The notes under the pieces were generated by a model, which did no database searches, was not told where the DNA came from, and saw only the letters and a program-made list of their open reading frames with translations. A stretch of 6,381 nucleotides of DNA from CAMCXT01 sp046302715 (lineage in GTDB: Bacteria > Bacteroidota > Bacteroidia > M30B66): contig JBKCHQ010000079.1 of NCBI GenBank assembly GCA_046302715.1, forward strand, positions 1-6,381, given 5' to 3'. The position numbers and the translations under genes are program-made. Positions 1 through 6,381 of the stretch are shown here, one piece after another (the first letter of the stretch is position 1; each line of letters begins with the position of its first letter).

Positions 1-672
1 GTTTCGGTAAAAAATGAAACCGCTATGCTCACTACTTTTAATGAGGTAGATATGAGTAATGTGATGAGTCTTCGAAAAGAATACAAGGATAAATTCAAAG
101 AGACACACGGAATTGGCCTTGGTTTTATGTCATTTTTTACCAAAGCGGTGACCATCGCTCTGCAAAAATTTCCTGCGGTAAATGCCATGATTGACGGCGA
201 AGAAATCGTTTCACATAACTATTGCGATGTAGGTATCGCTGTTTCTACGCCTAAAGGATTGATGGTGCCTGTAATTCGCAATGCCGAGAATATGAGTTTG
301 GCCGATATTGAAAAGGCAATTGCTGCAATGGCGGCTAAAGCACGCGATGGCAAAATATCCGTTGACGACATGGCAGGGGGTACCTTTACCATTACCAACG
401 GAGGGGTGTTTGGATCAATGTTAAGTACGCCTATTATCAATCCGCCTCAAAGTGGAATTTTAGGTATGCATAATATCGTGGAACGTCCGGTTGCTGTTAA
501 CGGTAAGGTCGAAATTCGCCCCATCATGTATGTGGCGCTGAGTTATGATCACCGAATTATTGACGGACGCGAATCGGTTGGCTTTCTTTATACAGTGAAA
601 GAACTTATTGAAAATCCGAAGCGCATGTTGTTCTCGGGTAAAAAAGGTGAAGAAGTTCTACTAGGCCTTTAA
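1..672 (+). CDS. sucB: Dihydrolipoyllysine-residue succinyltransferase (E2 of 2-oxoglutarate dehydrogenase), C-terminal part
   Basis: This is the catalytic C-terminal domain of the E2 acyltransferase, which passes the succinyl group from the lipoyl arm to CoA in the TCA cycle (cytoplasmic multi-enzyme core). The frame is open through base 1: residues VSVKNETAM run into the later ATG at 25, so that ATG is internal and the gene is truncated by the window edge. 223 residues are visible; the lipoyl and peripheral-subunit-binding domains lie outside. Visible marks are LTTFNEVDM near the start, FTITNGGVFGS at about residues 129-139, STPIINPPQSGILGMH, and the active-site motif DHRIIDG at visible residues 183-189, with catalytic His184 and Asp188. 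The FNEVDM and NPPQSGILGMH segments fit the succinyl (OdhB/SucB) type better than the pyruvate E2 type; this is family knowledge, not proof. sucA would be expected upstream. The stop overlaps the convergent priA stop, leaving no room for an intergenic terminator. Confidence 0.95.
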   Translation, partial: VSVKNETAMLTTFNEVDMSNVMSLRKEYKDKFKETHGIGLGFMSFFTKAVTIALQKFPAVNAMIDGEEIVSHNYCDVGIAVSTPKGLMVPVIRNAENMSLADIEKAIAAMAAKARDGKISVDDMAGGTFTITNGGVFGSMLSTPIINPPQSGILGMHNIVERPVAVNGKVEIRPIMYVALSYDHRIIDGRESVGFLYTVKELIENPKRMLFSGKKGEEVLLGL

Positions 673-3131
673 ATCGGATCTACATCAACGATTATTCTAA
701 ATCCTTTTAAAGGAACCTCATTCTGAAAATGTCGGATGGTTTCTTCTATACGTGATTTTGCCTTGCTTGGAGATAAGGTAATTTCGAGCTTAATCATAAT
801 GTTCTTCTGAAACAAATTCCGCACTTTACCCACCGGCGGATATTCGGGGCCCAAAATGCGTTTCCCAAAGCTTGTTCTTAAAAGTGACGTGATTAATTCG
901 GCGCCTTCATCGAGCATTTGCTGGTTTTCATGCCGTACATATATATGTATTAGACGGCAAAAAGGTGGATATTCGAATGTTTTACGTTCATTGATTTCAT
1001 AAGCGAAAAAGCTTTTGTAATCATGATTCTTCACCCATCCCAAAACCGGATGATCGGGATTCCATGTTTGGATGAGTGCTGTACCCGGTTCACTGCGCCG
1101 ACCGGCTCTGCCACACACTTGAGACAACATCTGAAAGCTCCTTTCGAAAGCTCTAAAATCAGGATATTGAAGCATAGTGTCTGCATTGAGCACAGCAGCA
1201 AGTTTAACATGATCAAAGTCCAATCCCTTACTTACCATCTGTGTTCCTACCAAAACTTCAATTCGACCTTCCTGAAAATCTTCAATAATCTTATAGTGTC
1301 CGTGTTTAGACCGAGTGGTGTCTAGATCCATCCTGCCTATACTTAGGCTGGGCAATAAACTGCTTAGTTCTTCCTCAAGACGCTCTGTACCAAAGCCTTT
1401 CATGCGAATATCGCCCGAGTTGCAGTCTTTACAATGCGAAACTACCGGGATTGCATATCCGCAGTAGTGGCATTTAAGCTGGTGTGCTTGTTTGTGATAG
1501 GTAAGACTTATATCGCATTGCGCACATTGGGGCACCCATTTACATTGGTTGCATTCAAGCAAGGGGGCAAAGCCTCTCCGGTTTCTGAAAAGAATGCTTT
1601 GTTTGCCCTGCTTATGGGTAGTTTCAATTTCATCGAGAAGTAATTTGCTAAAAATGCCTTTCATGCGTTGTTTACGCGTAGCCTCTTTGAGGTCGGCAAT
1701 AATAATTTCGGGGAGTATGGCACCTCCGAAACGCTCATAAAGGCCAACAAGATGGTATTTGCTGGATATGGCATGATAATAACTTTCAACAGAAGGAGTG
1801 GCACTGCCCAGTATTATTGGACACTTATAAATCTTGGCCTTCATCAGTGCCGCATCCCGGGCGTGATATCGTGGAGCCGGGTCGCTCTGCTTATACGAGC
1901 TGTCATGTTCTTCATCAACGATGATGAGGCCGAGATGTTGAAACGGAAGAAAAAGAGCCGAACGAGCCCCAATAACAAGGCTTCCCTCCTCGTTCTTACG
2001 TTCAACAGCCTGCCAAACCTCCATCCGTTCATTTTCGCTGAATTTTGAATGGTACGTTTGCGCTTTACCGCCGAAATGCGCTCTAAGTCGACGAACAATT
2101 TGTGCTGTAAGTGCAATTTCGGGCAGCAGGTAAAGCACTTGTTTACCCGCCGAAATAGCTTCTTCCATGAGATGGATATACAGTTCAGTTTTTCCACTGC
2201 CGGTATAGCCGTGAAGCAAAACAGGCTTTTGAAGTCCGATTCCTTTGTTTATGTCATTTAGAGCCTTTGTTTGAGTGTGGCTCAATTCAGGTAGTGCCAA
2301 TTCTGCGTTTGAAGCTTCAAGCCTACTTATGCTTCGCAATTCCAGTACAAAGACATCTTTCTTGATTAATTGGCTTAACGCCGCAGCCGACACGTTTTTT
2401 TTAAGAAGTTCAGAACGTTTCTTGGGTTCGAGATTAATGTTGGGATTTTGTTCGTCCTGTAAAAATGCCAGAATACAGTCTTGTTGTTTCGGGGCTCGCT
2501 TTAAAGAATTGATTAGCGCATTAAGCGCATCTTCATAGGCATAATCGGGGTGTAAAGCGAGGTATTGCTCCGTTTTGGGCTTGAAAGCAAACTTGAGTTC
2601 TTCGTCTGTGGTAATTAAATTTTTCTCTGCAAGCTTTTGGATAATTGGGAATACCGTTTTAACTCCGGCAATTTTAGAAACTTCCTCCAAATTGAGTTCG
2701 CCCGTTTGTTTAAGCGCATCCAGAATAAGAAATTCCCGATCAGATAGGTCGCTTAAATCCGTTTCAGAATCTGGAGTTACGGGTTGAATGATGGTTTCGC
2801 TCGATAATTTTAAGCCTGAGGGAAGTGCAGCGTTCATCACCTCACCTAAGCTGCACATATAATATGTGGCCATCCATTCCCAAAAGCGTGCATGATTTTC
2901 GTCCAGGAGCGGAGCATCATCCAGTATAGCTTCTATATAGCGGGCATCTCTTCCCTCTGGAGCCTTATCGTGAATGTTCCAAATGATGCCAGAGTAGCGT
3001 TTTTTTTTACCCACGGGCACTATTACCCTGCAGAATCTAGCGGCCTCATCATTCAACGACAGCGGAATCCTGTAGGTGTATACCTTTGGGAGTGCCAGTG
3101 GAAGCACTACATCGGCAAATAGGGTAATCAT
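669..3131 (-). CDS. priA: Primosomal protein N' (replication restart helicase PriA)
   Basis: PriA is a 3'-5' superfamily 2 DNA helicase that recognises stalled or repaired forks and directs reloading of the replicative helicase. The protein is complete at 820 residues, longer than the E. coli protein, as is usual in Bacteroidota. Residues 1 to about 105 fit the 3'-end DNA-binding domain (start MITLFADVVLPLAL). A poorly conserved winged-helix/linker region follows to about 280. Helicase lobe 1 carries Walker A GYTGSGKT (308-315), DEEH (406-409), RYHARDAA (421-428) and GSATPS (442-447). The next lobe has FRNRRGF (515-521), then eight zinc-binding cysteines in four pairs (527/530, 536/539, 554/557, 567/570), GTQMVSKG (629-636) and QVCGRAGR (671-678). 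All expected catalytic and metal-binding residues are present. A C-terminal domain completes it. The start ATG lies 3 bases after the stop of the upstream membrane-protein gene with no clear ribosome-binding site, so translational coupling is plausible. Confidence 0.98.
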   Translation of the reverse strand: MITLFADVVLPLALPKVYTYRIPLSLNDEAARFCRVIVPVGKKKRYSGIIWNIHDKAPEGRDARYIEAILDDAPLLDENHARFWEWMATYYMCSLGEVMNAALPSGLKLSSETIIQPVTPDSETDLSDLSDREFLILDALKQTGELNLEEVSKIAGVKTVFPIIQKLAEKNLITTDEELKFAFKPKTEQYLALHPDYAYEDALNALINSLKRAPKQQDCILAFLQDEQNPNINLEPKKRSELLKKNVSAAALSQLIKKDVFVLELRSISRLEASNAELALPELSHTQTKALNDINKGIGLQKPVLLHGYTGSGKTELYIHLMEEAISAGKQVLYLLPEIALTAQIVRRLRAHFGGKAQTYHSKFSENERMEVWQAVERKNEEGSLVIGARSALFLPFQHLGLIIVDEEHDSSYKQSDPAPRYHARDAALMKAKIYKCPIILGSATPSVESYYHAISSKYHLVGLYERFGGAILPEIIIADLKEATRKQRMKGIFSKLLLDEIETTHKQGKQSILFRNRRGFAPLLECNQCKWVPQCAQCDISLTYHKQAHQLKCHYCGYAIPVVSHCKDCNSGDIRMKGFGTERLEEELSSLLPSLSIGRMDLDTTRSKHGHYKIIEDFQEGRIEVLVGTQMVSKGLDFDHVKLAAVLNADTMLQYPDFRAFERSFQMLSQVCGRAGRRSEPGTALIQTWNPDHPVLGWVKNHDYKSFFAYEINERKTFEYPPFCRLIHIYVRHENQQMLDEGAELITSLLRTSFGKRILGPEYPPVGKVRNLFQKNIMIKLEITLSPSKAKSRIEETIRHFQNEVPLKGFRIIVDVDPI

Positions 3132-3134
3132 GGA

Positions 3135-3698
3135 TTAATAAAGTCCAAAGATGAGCCCAACCCTGTAAATGAGCGGTCCCCCATAAATGCTGCTGGCTTG
3201 GGTTCCATCATCAAAGAGATTCCAAAGAACCGTGAAAGTGAAATAAGAATTTTCGCCTGCATTCTGGCGTATTCCTAAACCTACGGGTACTGCTGGCGTC
3301 CAGGTACGTTTAAAGATAAATTGATTGGGTTTTTCTTCAACCCAGCGCTCATTATTCATACTTTCATACTCGCCGTGTAGAAATATAGAGGGCAGCAATT
3401 CGGGCAGCGGAACAGCTCGGGCAAAAATTCTGCCTCCGTAAAAAGAAGCTCTTTCAGACTCGTTTCCGAATCGATAGGAGTAATACATATATGTAGCACC
3501 TACGCCCGCAGAAAATACACGGTTAAAGTTATAGCCCACTAAGGGAGAAACATCGATGGAAGTAAAGGTGCCGAAGCCCAGCCCGAAATTACCGCCCACA
3601 TATAACCGGCTCGTAAATGTTTCTCCATATTCGGTTTGTGCATTAAGTCTAGGCATTACAATTCCTAAGAATAAAATCAAAGACAGGAAGTATTTCAT
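3135..3698 (-). CDS. Putative outer-membrane beta-barrel protein with signal peptide
   Basis: I do not recognise a named family. From the chosen ATG the protein has 187 residues. It begins with a typical Sec signal peptide: K2, a hydrophobic stretch YFLSLILFLGIVM, then RLNA|Q, with likely cleavage after residue 20. The mature part alternates aromatic/hydrophobic and small/polar residues in segments that look like transmembrane beta strands (about 31-43, 48-58, 62-75, 85-97, 104-112, 136-145, 152-161, 173-187). It ends in an aromatic residue (GLIFGLY), as outer-membrane barrels often do. About eight strands would suit a small barrel of the OmpA/OmpW size class; this is inferred from pattern only. 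An in-frame GTG at 3704 would add two residues (MI), but the ATG gives a more normal signal peptide with a Lys directly after Met. The gene is followed after 3 bases by priA on the same strand, so the two probably form an operon although no functional link is evident. Confidence 0.8.
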   Translation of the reverse strand: MKYFLSLILFLGIVMPRLNAQTEYGETFTSRLYVGGNFGLGFGTFTSIDVSPLVGYNFNRVFSAGVGATYMYYSYRFGNESERASFYGGRIFARAVPLPELLPSIFLHGEYESMNNERWVEEKPNQFIFKRTWTPAVPVGLGIRQNAGENSYFTFTVLWNLFDDGTQASSIYGGPLIYRVGLIFGLY

Positions 3699-3783
3699 GA
3701 TCACAATACTTTAAAATTGAAAGTGCATATTTTAAGAAAAAGGATGTATCATTAACCTTAATTCGAAGCGATTCAAATTTACT

Positions 3784-4485
3784 ATGGAAAACGTAACTCC
3801 AAACAGCGATATTGAAATAGTTATTACAGGTGCCAGCAGAGGCATTGGTTTTGAGCTGATGAAACTATGTGCGAGCCATCAGCATAAGGTATTGGGTGTA
3901 GCACGCAATTTACCTGCTGAAATGGGAGATTGGGAGTTCGTGAATGGCGATATTACAGAAACAGAGACATTGGTTGCAGCAATAAAAAAGATGCACGGTG
4001 CATCGCATGCACGCTTGCGTGTTTTGGTTCATAATGCCGGTCAGGTCATTAATAGTAGCTTTGAAGATATTACAGATGCTCAACTGCAGCAGCTTTGGGA
4101 GGTGAACTTTAGGGCACCGTTTACGCTAACCCGTTCGTTAATTTCATGGCTTAAGGCAGCCGATGCAGCACATGTTATATATATAGGAAGTATGGGGGGC
4201 TTTCAGGGAAGTGTGCGCTATTCGGGCTTATCGGCCTACAGTGCGGTTAAATCGGCAGGTGCGAGCTTAATGGAAAGCCTGGCCGTGGAGTATGCCGAAA
4301 CAGGCATTCGATTTAATGCATTGGCCTTGGGTGCGGTACAAACCGAAATGTTGGAGGAATCCATTCCCGATTTTAATGCGAGTTTGAAGCCTGGCGATAT
4401 GGCACAGTATATATATACGTTCATGATGGAGGGGTATAAAGTGATGAATGGAGTAGTTATGCCGGTTCGTTGCGGCAATCCATGA
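3784..4485 (+). CDS. Short-chain dehydrogenase/reductase (SDR) family oxidoreductase
   Basis: This is a cytoplasmic NAD(P)-dependent oxidoreductase of the classical SDR type; the substrate cannot be read from the sequence. The 233 residues form one Rossmann-fold domain. The cofactor-binding glycine motif TGASRGIG is at 15-22, followed by Asp56 in GDI (adenine contact), NAG at 84-86, the structural/catalytic Asn108 (EVNF), Ser136 (IGSMGG) and the catalytic YSAVK with Tyr152 and Lys156. The full Asn-Ser-Tyr-Lys tetrad is therefore present and the enzyme should be active. The usual PG dipeptide after strand 6 reads LGAVQT (182-187), a mild deviation. Arg19 in the glycine loop and Arg41 after strand 2 (GVARN) hint at NADP preference, which is inference. 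The length is a little short for the family (about 250) but both ends look natural. The ATG at 3784 is the first possible start; no Shine-Dalgarno is visible. The gene diverges from the membrane-protein gene and ends 471 bases before 16S. Confidence 0.92.
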   Translation: MENVTPNSDIEIVITGASRGIGFELMKLCASHQHKVLGVARNLPAEMGDWEFVNGDITETETLVAAIKKMHGASHARLRVLVHNAGQVINSSFEDITDAQLQQLWEVNFRAPFTLTRSLISWLKAADAAHVIYIGSMGGFQGSVRYSGLSAYSAVKSAGASLMESLAVEYAETGIRFNALALGAVQTEMLEESIPDFNASLKPGDMAQYIYTFMMEGYKVMNGVVMPVRCGNP

Positions 4486-4546
4486 AATATTTAAAGCTGA
4501 TTATCAGAGCCAAGCATTTTTATTTCGTGAAAATAACGTTAAGCTA

Positions 4547-4583
4547 TTGTTTCGTATGTAAAGCTTAGTACTTTTGCAGCCCC
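4547..4583 (+). promoter_or_regulatory. rRNA promoter P1 (Bacteroidota type)
   Basis: The upstream element TTG is at 4547-4549 and the -7 element TACTTTTG at 4569-4576, with 19 bases between them. This matches the TTG/TTTG-N19-TAnnTTTG pattern known for Bacteroidota sigma factors. The GC-rich block CAGCCCC (4577-4583) follows and should contain the start site. This is the most distal of three promoters, roughly 375 bases before 16S. Confidence 0.75.
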
Positions 4584-4586
4584 AAA

Positions 4587-4595
4587 GTTCTTTGA
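4587..4595 (+). promoter_or_regulatory. boxA-like sequence after P1
   Basis: GTTCTTTGA is identical over nine bases to the boxA candidate next to 16S. It begins about ten bases after the -7 element of P1, so it would lie almost at the 5' end of the P1 transcript. It is followed at 4596-4609 by a possible hairpin GCGGC-TACG-GTTGC (two G-U pairs), whose loop in RNA is of the stable C(UNCG)G type. Function is inferred from position and similarity only. Confidence 0.45.
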
Positions 4596-4609
4596 GCGGC
4601 TACGGTTGC

Positions 4610-4652
4610 AAAAAATGTTTAGAAAATCGTTTGAAAAAATTATCAAAAAATA
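4610..4652 (+). promoter_or_regulatory. A/T-rich block upstream of P2 (UP-like element)
   Basis: Only 6 of these 43 bases are G or C, with several A-runs of five or six, directly before the TTTG element of P2. Such blocks upstream of rRNA promoters usually raise initiation through contact with RNA polymerase alpha subunits or through DNA bending. This role is inference here. Confidence 0.45.
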
Positions 4653-4690
4653 TTTGGTAGTTCAATAAACGGTTGTACTTTTGTCGCCCG
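4653..4690 (+). promoter_or_regulatory. rRNA promoter P2 (Bacteroidota type)
   Basis: The upstream element TTTG is at 4653-4656 and the -7 element TACTTTTG at 4676-4683, again with exactly 19 bases between. TCGCCCG (4684-4690) follows as the GC-rich start-site block. The -7 octamer is identical to that of P1 and lies 107 bases further downstream. Confidence 0.8.
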
Positions 4691-4698
4691 TTCTTTAA
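4690..4698 (+). promoter_or_regulatory. boxA-like sequence after P2
   Basis: GTTCTTTAA differs from the other two copies at one base. It starts about six bases after the P2 -7 element. A short inverted repeat GCTGT (4702-4706) / ACAGC (4716-4720) follows with a 9-base loop. The order promoter, boxA, hairpin is the same as at P1. Confidence 0.4.
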
Positions 4699-4727
4699 GG
4701 CGCTGTAAGTACTAAACAGCATCGTCG

Positions 4728-4761
4728 AAAAATAAAATTTAAAATTTTTTAAAATTTATTT
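4728..4761 (+). promoter_or_regulatory. 34-base all-A/T block upstream of P3 (UP-like, probably curved)
   Basis: Every base in this stretch is A or T, and it contains three AAAATTT units starting at 4734, 4741 and 4751. A-tract units of this kind favour bent DNA. The block runs straight into the TTTG element of P3, the promoter nearest 16S, which fits an activating upstream element. The role is inferred. Confidence 0.5.
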
Positions 4762-4796
4762 GGTGGTGTCAAATTAGTTTGTAATTTTGCAGCCCG
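4759..4796 (+). promoter_or_regulatory. rRNA promoter P3 (Bacteroidota type), proximal to 16S
   Basis: The upstream element TTTG is at 4759-4762 and the -7 element TAATTTTG at 4782-4789, with 19 bases between. CAGCCCG (4790-4796) follows. It lies 106 bases after P2, keeps the same spacing, and has the strongest A/T upstream block. The predicted transcript leader to mature 16S is about 165 bases. Confidence 0.82.
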
Positions 4797-4818
4797 TTTC
4801 CAAACAAAGGGAATAGGG

Positions 4819-4834
4819 AAGACCGAAAGGTTTT
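4819..4834 (+). other. GAAA-tetraloop hairpin abutting boxA (boxB-like)
   Basis: AAGACC (4819-4824) can pair with GGTTTT (4829-4834), six pairs including one G-U, around the loop GAAA. The stem ends exactly where the boxA candidate begins. In E. coli rRNA leaders a boxB hairpin also precedes boxA, so this is a candidate counterpart; that equivalence is inference. Confidence 0.45.
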
Positions 4835-4843
4835 GTTCTTTGA
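4835..4843 (+). promoter_or_regulatory. boxA antitermination site of the 16S leader
   Basis: GTTCTTTGA lies about 115 bases before mature 16S in the transcribed leader. It resembles the boxA element (E. coli core TGCTCTTTA) bound by NusB/NusE, which protects rRNA transcription from Rho. Position in the leader and similarity support it; protein binding is inferred. Confidence 0.6.
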
Positions 4844-4869
4844 AAATATTGAGAAAGGTAAGAAAAACG

Positions 4870-4894
4870 AGCATCGCGATCAAGCAGCGATGCT
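4870..4894 (+). other. Leader hairpin, 8-bp perfect stem
   Basis: AGCATCGC (4870-4877) and GCGATGCT (4887-4894) are perfect inverted repeats around a 9-base loop. This is the strongest simple hairpin in the leader. It has no following T-run, so it is unlikely to be a terminator. A role in leader folding or processing is possible. Confidence 0.6.
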
Positions 4895-4921
4895 TTGTCG
4901 AGAAGTAAATCTGAGACATAC

Positions 4922-4940
4922 TTCCGGTGAATAACCGGGA
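4922..4940 (+). other. Leader hairpin next to 16S 5' end
   Basis: TTCCGGT (4922-4928) pairs with ACCGGGA (4934-4940), seven pairs with one G-U, around the loop GAATA. It lies 16 bases before mature 16S. It may assist 16S 5' processing or leader folding; the matching trailer is outside the window. Confidence 0.5.
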
Positions 4941-4956
4941 AAACAATATCAAACTT

Positions 4957-6381
<1,425 letters not shown>

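Larger units (their letters stand above)
4486..4956 (+). other. rRNA operon upstream region and 16S leader (non-coding)
   Basis: No credible protein gene lies between the SDR stop and 16S; the short open frames here have no recognisable protein features. The region holds three tandem promoters, three boxA-like sequences, an unusually A/T-rich block and several potential hairpins, listed separately. The first 60 bases contain a weak inverted repeat CTGAT-T-ATCAG (4497-4507) and an A/T-only one around 4520-4536; neither is a convincing terminator for the SDR gene, so some read-through into the rRNA leader is possible. Confidence 0.85.

Noticed and set aside
219..440. Minus-strand open frame antisense to sucB
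   Set aside because: It overlaps the conserved E2 catalytic domain and its translation is low-complexity and unlike any known protein.
936..949. Perfect palindrome TACATATATATGTA, with similar alternating TA palindromes at 3484-3495 and 4407-4418
   Set aside because: All lie inside well-supported genes and follow from Tyr/Ile/Met codon runs (HIYV, TYMY, QYIYT); there is no shared spacing or context to suggest operator sites.
1668..2048. 126-codon open frame on the plus strand inside priA
   Set aside because: It is antisense to the conserved helicase core of priA, has no recognisable protein features and no start signal; a shadow frame.
3699..3783. Search for divergent TAnnTTTG promoters between the membrane-protein and SDR genes
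   Set aside because: No match with correct spacing was found on either strand; promoters must exist nearby but cannot be placed from sequence.
4497..4536. Possible terminator after the SDR gene (CTGAT-T-ATCAG, then an A/T inverted repeat with T-runs)
   Set aside because: The first stem has only four usable pairs and the second is A/T only; the T-run is not directly after a stable stem.
4870..4894. Leader hairpin considered as an intrinsic terminator or attenuator
   Set aside because: No U-tract follows (TTTGTCG), and a terminator here would stop 16S transcription; leader structure is the simpler reading.

Overview
The window comes from the chromosome of a member of the Bacteroidota, most likely order Flavobacteriales. 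Three things support this. The 16S rRNA gene at the right end has Bacteroidota-type sequence. Its leader carries promoters of the TTTG / TAnnTTTG class, which is specific to this phylum. None of the protein-coding starts shows a clear Shine-Dalgarno sequence. The family cannot be fixed by eye; the 16S looks closer to the Cryomorphaceae-like lineages than to typical Flavobacterium, but this is tentative. The content is housekeeping: there is no mobile element, CRISPR array, toxin system or defence island.

Layout from left to right. (1) The 3' part of sucB (E2 of the 2-oxoglutarate dehydrogenase complex), plus strand, entering from outside the window. (2) priA, the replication-restart helicase, minus strand, converging on sucB so closely that the two stop codons overlap in the palindrome TTAA. 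(3) A small secreted or outer-membrane beta-barrel-like protein, minus strand, immediately upstream of priA with a 3-base gap, so the two are probably co-transcribed. (4) An 85-base divergent spacer. (5) A short-chain dehydrogenase/reductase, plus strand. (6) A 471-base non-coding rRNA leader. (7) A 16S rRNA gene, plus strand, cut by the right edge about 100 bases before its expected 3' end.

The part most worth a second look is the rRNA leader. It holds three tandem promoters about 106-107 bases apart. Each has exactly 19 bases between a TTG/TTTG upstream element and a TA[CA]TTTTG -7 element, and each is followed by the GC-rich block CAGCCC or TCGCCC. Each is followed in turn by a boxA-like GTTCTTT and a potential hairpin. 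The promoter-proximal module next to 16S also has a GAAA-tetraloop hairpin abutting boxA. This looks like a reiterated rRNA promoter/antitermination module. It is a regulatory architecture rather than a new biological system, and I found no evidence of a novel system elsewhere in the window.
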